Source: Constantimarinum furrinae (GTDB taxonomy: Bacteria; Bacteroidota; Bacteroidia; Flavobacteriales; Flavobacteriaceae). Taken from it: a stretch of 64,000 nucleotides of DNA. Within the stretch, counting starts at the first letter, position 1. Each line of letters opens with the position of its first letter. The notes below the pieces were generated by a model that worked only from the letters and a program-made list of their open reading frames with translations, made no database searches and was not told where the DNA came from. Positions 45,230 through 55,330 of this stretch are shown here, piece after piece. The translations under genes and the position numbers were made by a program. The stretch is from positions 2,666,001 to 2,730,000 of the forward strand of contig NZ_CP052909.1 of the NCBI RefSeq assembly GCF_014295415.1, written 5' to 3'.

Positions 45230-45450
45230 CTGTATCCCCCGAAGACATTGTCTTCTAAAGCTTTAGCGAAGGAGAGCCTACGGCCTACTGCTCACTGGTT
45301 GAATGTTAAAGGTTGAAGGTTAGAGGTTACTGTTTACAGCCTAATGCCAACTTCGGACTTCAGACTTCAGACTTCGGACTCCCGACATCGGAATCTCAAT
45401 TCCAGTCTCCTGACTCCTGTCTCCTGACTCCTTACTCTTTCTCCTTCCGA
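45230..45450. repeat. Mosaic short-tandem-repeat locus D
   Basis: This shows the AAAGCTTTAGCGAAGGAGAG element, then ACTGCNN and GGTTGAAGGTTAGAG-like heptads, ACTTCGG/ACTTCAG heptads and a CTCCTGA run. The order is partial compared with B and C. The rest of the intergenic stretch, 45451-45654, is AT-rich without a recognisable feature. Confidence 0.7.
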
Positions 45451-45654
45451 AACTAAAAAAAGGGATCTTCGTAAGCACCTCCCAACTCAAATTCTCTTTC
45501 CTTCATATCCGATTCTCAGTAGAACCCCGATAATTCTCATTTGCGGTCGGTTCATACTATTTTCAACGTACTTTTTCAATACTTGAGCCTGTGGTTTTCA
45601 TCCTAAAAGGAGGTAACCCTATTCATCTTAAGTTCAACGATTAAATCCAACATT

Positions 45655-46827
45655 ATGAAAATAAGTACGCTATTCATTACGCTATCATTTCTATTGATCA
45701 CCATCTCCAATTATGCTCAGGAACAGATCACAGACGTTCAGGAACTGCTTAGCAGAATGCAGGAAAATCATATGGGCAGTCTCAATGACGTTTTCAATAC
45801 GGAAGAACTACAAACGCTGCAAGCCTATTTTAATTCCGTAAACCCACCCAACGAGGAAGAGCTCGTACTTATGAATCGTCGTATTGCTTCTACCAAGGGA
45901 AATACTCCTGTTGCCGTGGTTACTATGAATCCTCAGGATCTTACTACCCTGGAAAACCTGGGGCCGTCGACAATACCTGAATTTGAAGGTGCCGGGATAG
46001 TCATTACGATGCAAAACGGGGCTTATGTGATCGACAACGGAAATAACGTATATCTTCGGGGAATCTCCAATAACAATTACGTGCCGGTAGGCGCGGTCAC
46101 CAATGTTCCCGGTGGAGAGTCTATCACCGGATTGGAAACCCTTTCGAATGGTGATATGTATGCCATTTCTACTAATGGGATGAACAGCAGTCATTTATTG
46201 ATGATCAATCCCAATACCTGGGAAGCCATGCCAATTGGAGGAAATAACGGCTTGGTTGTACCTATAGCACTGGCCAGAGACGGCGCCGACCGACTCATCA
46301 CCGTAGACATAGATGATGACAATGCATATGTCATGCAGGCAGCTACAGGGGCGCCCACCCTTATGGGACCTATAGGGTTTGATGCCAATTTCGGACAGGG
46401 AATGGGATATGATGCCGAAGTGGATAAGGTACTGCTAACGGCATTTAATAATACGCTGGGTGATTCTCAGCTTCGGGAAATGAACACTACCACCGGACTT
46501 ACGGTTTCTCTGGGTACCATCACCCCCGGAATTATCGATCAGTTTGGTTACGGAAGTTTTTATGATGCCGATCTGTTAGATCTTCAAGGAGCGAACTCAT
46601 TAGATCTCAGTGTTTATCCGAATCCCGTAATAGATATCCTGAACGTACAATCCAATTTTTTCCTTTATCAAATTGACATCTATGCGCTGGATGGTTCAAA
46701 AGTTATGTCAATAACACCCCAACATCCTTCCACCGAGATCGATATGCGAGCTCTGAGTTCCCGATTCTATCTCATGACAATACAATTGGAAGGTACCACC
46801 TATACCCATAAACTAATTAAAGAGTAA
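45655..46827 (+). CDS. T9SS-targeted beta-propeller-like protein
   Basis: The 390-residue protein has a Sec signal (ends SNYAQ). The mid part has DUF4394-like or propeller-like strands (GITGLETLSNGDMYAIST, AGADRLITV-type repeats). The last about 75 residues form a type A T9SS sorting domain: LSVYPNPVIDILNVQ, a DIYALDGSKV strand and YTHKLIKE at the end. The product is therefore exported through the gliding/PorSS machinery and attached or released at the surface. Ligand or substrate is unknown. Confidence 0.87.
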   Translation: MKISTLFITLSFLLITISNYAQEQITDVQELLSRMQENHMGSLNDVFNTEELQTLQAYFNSVNPPNEEELVLMNRRIASTKGNTPVAVVTMNPQDLTTLENLGPSTIPEFEGAGIVITMQNGAYVIDNGNNVYLRGISNNNYVPVGAVTNVPGGESITGLETLSNGDMYAISTNGMNSSHLLMINPNTWEAMPIGGNNGLVVPIALARDGADRLITVDIDDDNAYVMQAATGAPTLMGPIGFDANFGQGMGYDAEVDKVLLTAFNNTLGDSQLREMNTTTGLTVSLGTITPGIIDQFGYGSFYDADLLDLQGANSLDLSVYPNPVIDILNVQSNFFLYQIDIYALDGSKVMSITPQHPSTEIDMRALSSRFYLMTIQLEGTTYTHKLIKE

Positions 46828-46834
46828 GGTCAAC

Positions 46835-47090
46835 CGGAGGTTAGTAACATATTGCAGGTTGACGGTTGCAGGTTATTGGCTCATAGCTTACTGCTTACTG
46901 CCCACTGCCTACTGCCAACTTCGGACTCCTGACTCCTGACTCCTGACTCCGGACTTCAGTCTTCAGACTGCAGACTGCAGACCCAAAGACACAAAAAATC
47001 AAAGTCTATCATCCCATAAATTATTATTCATCACTCATCACTTATTACTCATTACCCATCATTAATTATTCACCTTCTCCGTAACCAATT
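46835..47090. repeat. Mosaic short-tandem-repeat locus E
   Basis: TTGCAGGTTGACGG-like heptads, ACTGCYT heptads, CTCCTGA heptads, CAGACTG units, a CAAAG block and a TCATCACTCATCACTTATTA heptad run occupy almost the whole gap between two co-directional genes. The hairpin-like GCGAAGGAG element is absent here. Confidence 0.72.
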
Positions 47091-47127
47091 TCGCATTCCA
47101 TACGTCATAGGTTAAACTATCGACATT

Positions 47128-48552
47128 ATGAGAACCATATTCCTATTTACTTTCTTAGTAGTTCTAACACTCAATCTTCAATCCCAGGATTATAAAAAGA
47201 TCGACTCCCTTAGTGAGACCTTGGTATCAAATTACAAGCTTCCGGGTCTGGCCATTGTTGGGGTTCAAAATGACGAGATCGTGTACAGTCGGCGCATCGG
47301 AAAGGCCAATGAATCTGCTTCGTACAATGAGAACACACGATTGTATATTGCTTCAAACACCAAAGCCTTTGTGGGCTTAGCTATGGCAAAACTTGCGTTC
47401 GAAAACAAACTATCTTACAACCATCCTATAACCAAATATATTCCGGAGTCGTTTTTTCCGAAGGAGATCAAAGCCGAAACGATCACGATAGACAGGCTGT
47501 TATCACATACACACGGACTCTCAAATGATCCCTTAGTATTCCGAACGGCCTACTCGGGCGTCTATCCTTCCGATCTTCGTGAACTGCTTAAATTTACTTC
47601 CTATCGGGGAGAACTGCCTTCTACCGATTTTAAGTACAGCAATCTGGGCTACCTCATCGCCGGAATGATCATCGAAGAGGTTTCAGGTCTGCCCTGGCAG
47701 GAATACGTTGAAAAACACCTACTGTCACCCTTAGGCATGAAACAAACCACAGCAAGACTGAATTTCGACAGAGCCCTGGAAGCGATGCCATATGAATTCT
47801 ATTCTGAAGGAATCCTTAGTTCCAAAAAATCAGATCCTACCCTTCATGCCGCCGGGGGAATGTATTCAACCTTAGAGGATATGGCCCGGTGGCTACAGCT
47901 GTTTACCAACCCTGACCAACAAGTCTTGCCTTCAGCATTATTGGCCGACTACAAAGCGCAAACCGAAGAGGCCGAAGGCAGCATAGGACCCTTTAGCATA
48001 GATACCTACGGAAATGGATGGATCTATGGGAAGTTAATGAACGATCCATTAGTATTCCACTTTGGGAGCTTTAACGGCTACGAATCCATGATGTCATACC
48101 AGCCTGAAACCAATAGAGGTGTTTTTGTGTTCGTGAACGAACGCATAGGCGGACAGCGAATCGCTGCTATGCTTTCAGCTTATTATTATCTTATTGCAAA
48201 TAATGATCCTATGGCCGATCAAAAAATTGCCAATTTTTCGAAATTTATCGAACCCTTGTATAAAAAGACAAAAGAAGAGCATACAGTATTTACCTTTCAC
48301 GAAAACGAGAATCTCGTCGGAACCTATTCCAGTGATAAATACGGTGAACTGGAAGTAAAAAATACAGAGCACGGCTTTGTCTTTTCTCTGGGTAAACTTA
48401 GCAGTCTCGCCTATCAGGACGAAAAAGAAAACGGCATCCTTATCGAATGGACTCCGGGCATAGAAGAACATTTCGAATTTTCGACCTCCAACGAAGGAAA
48501 ACTCATCTTAATCTACGGTGATTTTGATCTGTTTGTGAAAAAGGGGAAGTAA
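47128..48552 (+). CDS. Secreted serine hydrolase (class C beta-lactamase / S12 family)
   Basis: The 474-residue protein has a Sec signal (ends LNLQSQ). The S12 catalytic set is present: SxxK as S76-N-T-K79, a YxN-type KYSNLGY and a late HFGSFNGYE replacing the KTG/HxG motif. About 110 C-terminal residues form a small lipocalin-like beta domain (NLVGTYSSDKYGELEVKN). Such proteins are esterases, D-aminopeptidases or DD-peptidases rather than real beta-lactamases. Substrate unknown. Confidence 0.87.
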   Translation: MRTIFLFTFLVVLTLNLQSQDYKKIDSLSETLVSNYKLPGLAIVGVQNDEIVYSRRIGKANESASYNENTRLYIASNTKAFVGLAMAKLAFENKLSYNHPITKYIPESFFPKEIKAETITIDRLLSHTHGLSNDPLVFRTAYSGVYPSDLRELLKFTSYRGELPSTDFKYSNLGYLIAGMIIEEVSGLPWQEYVEKHLLSPLGMKQTTARLNFDRALEAMPYEFYSEGILSSKKSDPTLHAAGGMYSTLEDMARWLQLFTNPDQQVLPSALLADYKAQTEEAEGSIGPFSIDTYGNGWIYGKLMNDPLVFHFGSFNGYESMMSYQPETNRGVFVFVNERIGGQRIAAMLSAYYYLIANNDPMADQKIANFSKFIEPLYKKTKEEHTVFTFHENENLVGTYSSDKYGELEVKNTEHGFVFSLGKLSSLAYQDEKENGILIEWTPGIEEHFEFSTSNEGKLILIYGDFDLFVKKGK

Positions 48553-48610
48553 GAGCCAGGAGTCAAGACTAGCGACTTTACTTATTACTCATTATTTATT
48601 ATTAACCTTT
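48553..48610. repeat. Mosaic repeat remnant F
   Basis: A short stretch CAAGACTAGCGACTTTACTT followed by CATTATT-type heptads resembles the TCATTAC part of the longer mosaic loci and locus G (which also has ACTAACGACTTTATTATTCA). Confidence 0.5.
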
Positions 48611-48642
48611 CGTATTTAGCAAGATATGGTGCTACAAAACAC

Positions 48643-48671
48643 AAAAAATCCCGCCAAAAGCGGGATTTTTT
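48643..48671. terminator. Bidirectional intrinsic terminator
   Basis: A stem AAAAAATCCCGC / GCGGGATTTTTT with loop CAAAA has A-tract and T-tract flanks, serving the serine hydrolase transcript on the plus strand and dnaK on the minus strand. Confidence 0.9.
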
Positions 48672-48742
48672 CTATGATTCTGTTCACATCTCGATTTATT
48701 CACTTTTGTTAACACAACAGCGAACACTTGAAGTGACAGGTT

Positions 48743-50650
48743 TTACTTCACTTCTTCGAAATCTACATCCTCAACATCACTGCTTTCCTGGCCATTCTGA
48801 CCTGCAGTCGCTTCAGGTTCTCCGGTTGGAGCACCCTGTTGAGCTTCGGCCTGTGCTTTGTACATTTCCTCTGAAGCTGTTTTCCAGGCTTCATTGATCT
48901 TTTCCAAAGCAGGCTCTATAGTTTCAACTTCCTTGGTTTCAAAAGCTTTCTTCAATTCTTCCAAAGCATCTTCAATAGGCTTTTTCTTGTCATCAGACAA
49001 TTTATCACCAAATTCCTTCAGTTGCTTTTCTGTCTGGAAAATCATCGCATCGGCTTCGTTGATCTTGTCAACTTTCTCCTTCGCCTTCTTATCGGCTTCA
49101 GCATTGGCTTCAGCCTCAGCTTTCATCTTCTGGATCTCCTCTTCTGTAAGTCCGCTGCTCGCCTCAATTCTAATGTCCTGAGACTTATTCGTAGCCTTAT
49201 CTGTAGCACTTACTTTAATGATACCGTTGGCATCAATATCGAAAGTCACTTCAATTTGAGGTACGCCTCGCTGTGCAGGTGGAATTCCGTCTAAGTGGAA
49301 ACGACCAATCGTCTTGTTGTCATTTGCCATAGGACGCTCTCCCTGTAAAACGTGGATCTCAACACTAGGCTGATTGTCTGCCGCAGTAGAGAAGATCTGA
49401 CTCTTCTTAGTAGGAATGGTTGTATTCGCTTCTATAAGTTTGGTCATCACACCACCCATGGTTTCAATACCAAGAGAAAGCGGAGTCACATCCAATAACA
49501 ATACATCCTTTACATCTCCGGTCAATACACCACCCTGGATCGCAGCACCAACGGCCACAACCTCATCGGGGTTTACTCCCTTACTCGGTTTCTTTCCGAA
49601 GAACTTTTCCACCGCTTCCTGAACTGCAGGAATACGGGTAGAACCACCTACTAAAATGATCTCATCGATATCACTTTTTGAAAGTCCGGCAGCTTTTAAG
49701 GCAGATTCACATGGCTTGATCGTTCTTTTTACAAGATCGTCGATCAGCTTTTCAAACTGCGCACGTGTTACTGTTCGCACCAAGTGTTTTGGTCCGCTGG
49801 CCGTAGCCGTAACATAAGGCAGGTTGATCTCGGTTTGTGAAGAAGACGACAATTCGATCTTAGCCTTTTCGGCAGCTTCCTTTAAACGCTGTAACGCCAT
49901 AGGGTCCTTACGAAGGTCGATATCCTCATCCTTCATAAATTCGTCTGCCAGCCAGTTGATAAGTGTTTGATCCACATCATCACCACCAAGGTGCGTATCA
50001 CCGTCGGTAGCAAGTACTTCAAATACCCCGTCACCCAACTCAAGGATGGAAACGTCATGCGTACCACCACCAAAGTCGAATACCACGATTTTCTGGTCTT
50101 TTCCTTTTTTATCGAGACCGTATGCCAAGGCAGCCGCTGTAGGCTCATTGATAATACGTTCTACTTTTAATCCGGCGATCTCACCGGCTTCTTTTGTTGC
50201 TTGTCGCTGACTGTCATTAAAGTACGCAGGAACTGTAATTACGGCACGCGTAACTTCCTGATCCAGGTAGTCTTCGGCCGTTTTCTTCATTTTCTGAAGT
50301 ACCATGGCACTCAACTCCTGAGGGGTATATAAACGACCGTCGATATCCACACGTGGCGTATCGTTGTCACCTTTTACTACTTTAAAGGCAGCGCGATCTG
50401 CTTCTTTTTTCGATTCAGAAAACTTGTTTCCCATAAATCGTTTAATGGAAGAGATCGTTTTTGTAGGGTTAGTCACCGCCTGTCTTTTGGCGGGATCCCC
50501 TACTTTAATTTCACCACCTTCCACAAAGGCGATCACAGAGGGAGTAGTTCGTTTTCCTTCGGCATTAGGGATTACTGTTGGCTCGCTACCTTCCATAACG
50601 GCCACACATGAATTGGTAGTCCCTAAGTCGATTCCAATTATTTTACTCAT
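48743..50650 (-). CDS. dnaK: Molecular chaperone DnaK (Hsp70)
   Basis: The 635-residue Hsp70 starts [21 protein letters not shown]. The ATPase domain has the phosphate loops and [13 protein letters not shown]; the inter-domain linker [13 protein letters not shown] is intact, followed by the substrate-binding domain and an acidic tail ending [11 protein letters not shown]. It works with DnaJ and GrpE in folding and stress response. No dnaJ or grpE is next to it, and no CIRCE-type inverted repeat was seen in the upstream region. Confidence 0.97.
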   Translation of the reverse strand: MSKIIGIDLGTTNSCVAVMEGSEPTVIPNAEGKRTTPSVIAFVEGGEIKVGDPAKRQAVTNPTKTISSIKRFMGNKFSESKKEADRAAFKVVKGDNDTPRVDIDGRLYTPQELSAMVLQKMKKTAEDYLDQEVTRAVITVPAYFNDSQRQATKEAGEIAGLKVERIINEPTAAALAYGLDKKGKDQKIVVFDFGGGTHDVSILELGDGVFEVLATDGDTHLGGDDVDQTLINWLADEFMKDEDIDLRKDPMALQRLKEAAEKAKIELSSSSQTEINLPYVTATASGPKHLVRTVTRAQFEKLIDDLVKRTIKPCESALKAAGLSKSDIDEIILVGGSTRIPAVQEAVEKFFGKKPSKGVNPDEVVAVGAAIQGGVLTGDVKDVLLLDVTPLSLGIETMGGVMTKLIEANTTIPTKKSQIFSTAADNQPSVEIHVLQGERPMANDNKTIGRFHLDGIPPAQRGVPQIEVTFDIDANGIIKVSATDKATNKSQDIRIEASSGLTEEEIQKMKAEAEANAEADKKAKEKVDKINEADAMIFQTEKQLKEFGDKLSDDKKKPIEDALEELKKAFETKEVETIEPALEKINEAWKTASEEMYKAQAEAQQGAPTGEPEATAGQNGQESSDVEDVDFEEVK

Positions 50651-50756
50651 AGTGTTATAATTATATTTTTAATGATTCAATTTTATTACGACCTGTATAT
50701 GACAATGATTATGCCACCCAAAAATATATGACAGCGTGTCAGTTTTATTATGGCAA

Positions 50757-50880
50757 TCCCTCCTTCCTGCTATGGCAGCTTCGCAGGGTCGGGCTTTCGC
50801 CTTTATCCCTGCAGTGGCGTACCTCACTACAGGGGACATGGGCTCAAATGCGCAGCATTCACGATCCCCTATTTATAAAA
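50757..50880. repeat. GC-rich stem-loop element between dnaK and the polymerase gene
   Basis: A GC-rich patch in an otherwise AT-rich gap holds a 10-bp stem with one mismatch (CCCTGCAGTG 50807-50816 with CACTACAGGG 50825-50834, loop of 8) and a smaller CCTGC/GCAGG stem just upstream (about 50766-50787). I recall similar CGGGCTTTCGCC-containing patches in other flavobacterial intergenic regions, but cannot confirm it. Confidence 0.4.
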
Positions 50881-50929
50881 TATTGACTTAGGAGTAATCC
50901 CTATTGCGGAATGAGTCGTTAGAAGATGA

Positions 50930-51003
50930 TGAGCGTCAAGAAACAAGACTAACGACTTTATTATTCATTACTCATTACTCATTACTCACTATTAATTACC
51001 CCT
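50930..51003. repeat. Mosaic repeat remnant G
   Basis: CAAGACTAACGACTTTATTA followed by four TCATTAC-type heptads (CATTACTCATTACTCATTAC) ends directly upstream of the operator/promoter of the polymerase gene. It is the only mosaic locus between divergent genes. Confidence 0.55.
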
Positions 51004-51029
51004 CCTGTTAACAACTATTTTTTACAGTA

Positions 51030-51063
51030 TTGGAATAATTCCATAATTTTGGAATATTTCCAA
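51030..51063. promoter_or_regulatory. Twin palindromic operators of the damage-tolerance operon
   Basis: Two 15-bp inverted repeats of the form TTGGAA-N3-TTCCAA lie 19 bp apart centre to centre: TTGGAATAATTCCAT (51030-51044, one mismatch) and TTGGAATATTTCCAA (51049-51063, perfect). The promoter element lies between them. This is the layout of a repressor site occluding RNA polymerase, probably a LexA/S24-like or XRE-type repressor encoded elsewhere. Confidence 0.65.
51044..51051 (+). promoter_or_regulatory. Minus-7 element of the polymerase operon (TAATTTTG)
   Basis: An exact TAnnTTTG match lies 17 nt before the ATG at 51069 and overlaps the edges of both palindromes. Confidence 0.6.
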
Positions 51064-51068
51064 TAAGC

Positions 51069-54000
51069 ATGTATCTAAATACACATTCATATTACAGCCT
51101 GCGCTATGGTACCATAAAACCGGCAGACCTGCTCCTTTACGCAAAAGAAATGGGGATTGATTGTATGGCACTTACCGATATCAATACCACCTCTGCCTGC
51201 CTCGATTTTGTACGTCTGGCTCCCGAATATGGAATCCGTCCAATAGCAGGCGTCGATTTCAGGAACGGGGCACAGCAACAATTCATCCTGTTGGCAAAGA
51301 ATAACGAAGGGTTTATGAATATTAACAGCTACCTCTCCTCCTTCCTGCATTCAGAAGAAAAAATCCCCGAACGCGCCCAAAACTTAGCAGATGTGATCAC
51401 CATCTACCCCTTTGCCTCTTTTAAGGGAGAACAGCTTTCTGAAAATGAATTTCTGGGAGTGAGAAAAGAAGACCTCAACCGACTTAAATTCTCGCCCTGG
51501 CGTCATAAACAGGAGAAGCTGGTCGTGCTTCAAACCGTCTCCTTCCTCAATAAAAAAGGTTTTAATACCCACCGACTCCTTCGGGCGATCGATAACAACA
51601 CCCTTCTTAGCAAGCTGCTGCCCTCCCAGCAGGGTTCTGAAACCGATATGCTTATTTCAGAAGCTGTCATCACCGAGGCCTTTCGCGAATTTCCAATCCT
51701 TTTAAGAAATACCCGTACGCTGCTGCAAGCCTGTAGCATCTACTTCGATTTCAGTAAAGAAATTCCTAACAACCAAAATTCCTATACTCAAAACCAAGCC
51801 CTCGATTTCCGCTTACTGAAAAAACTCACCTACGCCGGACTCCCCTACCGCTACAAACGCCCGGGAGAACGAGTGTGGATCCGTATAGAAAAGGAACTGG
51901 AGATCATCCGTGAAAAAGGTTTTGTCTCCTACTTTCTCATCAACTGGAAGATTCTTAAATACGCCCGAAGCAAGGGCTATTTCTATGTAGGTCGCGGAAG
52001 TGGTGCCAATAGTGTTGTCGCTTACCTGCTTCGTATCACCGATGTAGACCCCATAGAACTGGACCTGTATTTCGAACGCTTTATCAACCTCTATCGTAAA
52101 AATCCCCCCGACTTCGATATCGATTTCTCGTGGAAGGACAGAGACGATATTACACAATTCATCTTCCGAAGATTTAAGAACACCTGCCTGCTTACCGTAT
52201 ACAATACCTTTAAATATAAGGCATCCGTAAGGGAACTGGGGAAGGTCTTCGGCTTACCTAAGGAAGAGATCGATACCCTTTCCAAAGGAGAGTATCAATA
52301 CAACGCACTCGATAGACTGTCGCAGTTGGTCCTCCAATACGGAAAATTGATAGAGGGCTTCCCCAACTATCTGGGAATTCATGCCGGAGGGATCCTTATT
52401 TCCGAAAAACCCATCCACTACTATACAGCTACTTTTATGCCTCCAAAAGGCTTTCCCACCACCCAGTTCGATATGGTAGTGGCAGAAGATATCGGACTGT
52501 ATAAGTTTGATATTTTGAGTCAGCGTGGCCTGGGAAAGATCAAAGATGCCGTAGCTGTGGTAGAATACAACCATCCCCGGCTTCCTCCTATCGACATTCA
52601 CGATATTAGGCGGTTTAAACAGGATAAGCGCATTAAACACCTGCTTCGCAATGCCAAGGCTATTGGTTGCTTTTACGTAGAATCCCCCGCCATGCGCATG
52701 CTGCTTAAAAAACTGCAGGTGGACGATTATCTGGGCTTGGTTGCTGCCAGTTCGGTAATACGTCCGGGAGTGGCAAAATCGGGGATGATGCGCGAGTATA
52801 TCCTGCGCTATCGTTTCCCTGAAAAAAGGAAAGAAGCACATCCCGTAATGCTCAATATCATGCCCGAAACCTATGGGGTAATGGTCTATCAGGAAGATGT
52901 GATAAAGGTAGCACACTATTTTGGCGGGCTCACCCTGGGGGAAGCCGATATGTTGCGCCGGGGAATGTCGGGGAAATTCAGGTCCAGAGAAGAATTCCTA
53001 AAGGTAAAAGAGCGCTTCTTCGAAAATTGCCGCAACAGCGGAAAACCGGAAACGCTCACTGCAGAGATCTGGAGACAGACCGAAAGTTTTGCCGGCTATG
53101 CCTTTGCGAAAGGGCATTCGGCTTCCTATGCCGTGGAAAGTTATCAGAGTTTATTTCTAAAGGCATACTATCCCTTAGAATATATGGTGGCCACCCTCAA
53201 CAATGGCGGCGGCTTCTATAGCATCGAACTCTATGTACACGAAGCCCGTATGCATGGTGCGACCATTCTGGCACCCTGTGTAAACCGGAGTCGGGCCGAG
53301 GTCACCATCCAAAAAAGGGATATCTATCTTGGATTTGGATTCTTACATGCTCTGGAAGCCAAAACCATACAGCGTTTGCTTCAGAACCGTAATAAGGGTG
53401 GAGCGTATACCAGTCTGGACGATTTTCTCGACCGGGTCGCAATTTCCATGGAACAGATCACCATTCTTATAAAGATAAATGCCTTCCGCTTTACCCAAAG
53501 AAACAAACGCGAATTGCTTTGGGAAGCACATATGAAGATCAATAAGGTGAGTTTTGAGGAAAATGTACAAACGCTGTTTAAGACTGAAAGAATAAATTAC
53601 AGCACCCCAAAATTACCTAACAGCAGCATGGAAGACGCCTTCGATGAAATGGAATTGTTGGGGTTTCCGCTCTGCAATCCCTTCAATTTGCTGGCAGAAC
53701 CTTCCTGTTCGCGTATCCGGGCGGCACACTTGCCAAATCTGGTAGGCAGGCTGGTTACTATAGAAGGCTATCTGGTTGCTACCAAACGAACGGCTACTTC
53801 GGGAAAGAAGATGATGTATTTTGGGACGTTTTTAGATCGGGACGGCGATTTTATAGATACGGTGCATTTCCCTCCGGTAGCTGCAAAGTATCGCTTCCGC
53901 GGAAAAGGCATCTATGCGATAACCGGAAAGGTGATGGAAGAATTCGAGTGTATCTCTATTGAAGTAACAAAAATGGAGCGGCTCCCTATTATTGAAGACC

Positions 54001-54098
54001 CCCGATACAGGGACAAACTGCTAAAGGTGAATCCCGTAAAGAATTTTAACAGAAGAATACGAACTAAAACCACCGATGTGAATTCGAATGAAAGCTAA
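51069..54098 (+). CDS. Error-prone DnaE-type DNA polymerase III alpha subunit
   Basis: The 1009-residue polymerase is shorter than replicative DnaE (about 1160). An N-terminal PHP domain begins LNTHSYYSLRYGT, where the usual first metal His (HxHS) is replaced by Asn, so proofreading or PHP metal binding is probably lost. The polymerase core has GRGSGANSVVAYLL and PDFDIDF (Asp348, Asp350, Asp352); the fingers and tandem helix-hairpin-helix region follow, and a C-terminal OB domain is present. Its place before a Y-family polymerase, with damage-type operators, supports translesion or mutagenesis work (DnaE2-like). An ImuA-like gene is not seen. Confidence 0.88.
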   Translation: MYLNTHSYYSLRYGTIKPADLLLYAKEMGIDCMALTDINTTSACLDFVRLAPEYGIRPIAGVDFRNGAQQQFILLAKNNEGFMNINSYLSSFLHSEEKIPERAQNLADVITIYPFASFKGEQLSENEFLGVRKEDLNRLKFSPWRHKQEKLVVLQTVSFLNKKGFNTHRLLRAIDNNTLLSKLLPSQQGSETDMLISEAVITEAFREFPILLRNTRTLLQACSIYFDFSKEIPNNQNSYTQNQALDFRLLKKLTYAGLPYRYKRPGERVWIRIEKELEIIREKGFVSYFLINWKILKYARSKGYFYVGRGSGANSVVAYLLRITDVDPIELDLYFERFINLYRKNPPDFDIDFSWKDRDDITQFIFRRFKNTCLLTVYNTFKYKASVRELGKVFGLPKEEIDTLSKGEYQYNALDRLSQLVLQYGKLIEGFPNYLGIHAGGILISEKPIHYYTATFMPPKGFPTTQFDMVVAEDIGLYKFDILSQRGLGKIKDAVAVVEYNHPRLPPIDIHDIRRFKQDKRIKHLLRNAKAIGCFYVESPAMRMLLKKLQVDDYLGLVAASSVIRPGVAKSGMMREYILRYRFPEKRKEAHPVMLNIMPETYGVMVYQEDVIKVAHYFGGLTLGEADMLRRGMSGKFRSREEFLKVKERFFENCRNSGKPETLTAEIWRQTESFAGYAFAKGHSASYAVESYQSLFLKAYYPLEYMVATLNNGGGFYSIELYVHEARMHGATILAPCVNRSRAEVTIQKRDIYLGFGFLHALEAKTIQRLLQNRNKGGAYTSLDDFLDRVAISMEQITILIKINAFRFTQRNKRELLWEAHMKINKVSFEENVQTLFKTERINYSTPKLPNSSMEDAFDEMELLGFPLCNPFNLLAEPSCSRIRAAHLPNLVGRLVTIEGYLVATKRTATSGKKMMYFGTFLDRDGDFIDTVHFPPVAAKYRFRGKGIYAITGKVMEEFECISIEVTKMERLPIIEDPRYRDKLLKVNPVKNFNRRIRTKTTDVNSNES

Positions 54099-54110
54099 GC
54101 TGCTATAACG

Positions 54111-55328
54111 ATGAATAACGACCGCAACATAGTACACATGGATCTCGATACTTTCTTTGTATCCTGTGAACGCCTGCTCGACAGTAAACTAAACGGAAAA
54201 CCCGTGCTTATTGGAGGCACCAGTGACCGTGGGGTGGTAGCTTCGTGCAGCTACGAAGCCCGTGCGTTTGGAATCCATTCGGCCATGCCCATGCGACTTG
54301 CAAAACAGCTCTGCCCCGAAGCCATTGTGTTACGGGGAAATTCGGGGATCTACAGCAAATTCTCGAACATGGTCACCGATGTCATTAAAGAAAGTGTTCC
54401 CTTGTACGAAAAGACCTCGGTGGATGAATTCTATATCGACCTCACGGGAATGGATAAATTCTTCGGTTGCCATAAACTGGCTTCCGAATTACGCTCCCGC
54501 ATCATTAAAGAAACCGGGCTTCCTATCTCCTTCGGACTTTCAGTAAACAAGACCGTATCCAAGATCGCCACCGGAGAAGCCAAACCTAACAATGAGATCC
54601 AAATTCTAAAAGGCACCGAAAAACCCTTTCTCTCTCCCCTTTCGGTGAGAAAGATCCCTATGGTAGGCGAAGTAACCTACCGCTCCCTTTGCGATCTGGG
54701 GATCAAACAAATAAAAGTGATCCAGGAAATGCCCATAGATATGATGATAAAGGTCTTCGGAAAGAACGGCAGTGTGATCTGGAAGAAAGCCAACGGAATT
54801 GACAATACTCCCGTGGTACAGTATACCGAGCGAAAATCCATTTCAACCGAAAGAACCTTCGACAAGGACACCACCGACATTAAAAAACTGGAAGGCATTA
54901 TCACTGCCATGACCGAAAACCTTATTTATCAGCTAAGGCGGGGAAACAAACTCACGGCCTGCGTAACTTTTAAGATAAGATATTCCGATTTTCAGACCTA
55001 CACCCAGCAACAGCGCATTCCCTATAGTGCGGCCGACCATAAAATCCTTCCCGTGGTAATGGAACTCTACAAGAAATTATATCAGCGTCGACTATTGGTG
55101 CGATTGGTAGGAGTTCGTTTTAGTCATCTGGTGGAAGGAGGACAACAGATCGATCTTTTTGACGATAACGACAAGATCATCAATTTGTATCAGGCGATGG
55201 ACAAAATGCGTGAACGCTATGGAGACCGTGCTGTCATTAAAGCATCAGGGATGGGAGCCAAAAGCATAAGCCGTTGGAATCCCTTTACAGGCGAACCCCC
55301 GCCTCTACTGGCCAACCGAAGGCGATAA
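54111..55328 (+). CDS. dinB: Y-family DNA polymerase (Pol IV-like)
   Basis: The 405-residue protein has VHMDLDTFFVSCER with the catalytic Asp, VASCSYEARAFGIHSAMP, and KTSVDEFYIDLTG with the second acidic pair; the HhH and little-finger domains follow. It carries QIDLF near residue 345, a beta-clamp-binding motif, unlike ImuB, so it is probably an active DinB. It is 12 nt after the DnaE-like gene and should be co-transcribed under the operators at 51030-51063. Confidence 0.93.
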   Translation: MNNDRNIVHMDLDTFFVSCERLLDSKLNGKPVLIGGTSDRGVVASCSYEARAFGIHSAMPMRLAKQLCPEAIVLRGNSGIYSKFSNMVTDVIKESVPLYEKTSVDEFYIDLTGMDKFFGCHKLASELRSRIIKETGLPISFGLSVNKTVSKIATGEAKPNNEIQILKGTEKPFLSPLSVRKIPMVGEVTYRSLCDLGIKQIKVIQEMPIDMMIKVFGKNGSVIWKKANGIDNTPVVQYTERKSISTERTFDKDTTDIKKLEGIITAMTENLIYQLRRGNKLTACVTFKIRYSDFQTYTQQQRIPYSAADHKILPVVMELYKKLYQRRLLVRLVGVRFSHLVEGGQQIDLFDDNDKIINLYQAMDKMRERYGDRAVIKASGMGAKSISRWNPFTGEPPPLLANRRR

Positions 55329-55330
55329 CC

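Noticed and set aside
50651-50760. CIRCE/HrcA site upstream of dnaK
   Set aside because: No TTAGCACTC-N9-GAGTGCTAA-like inverted repeat is present.
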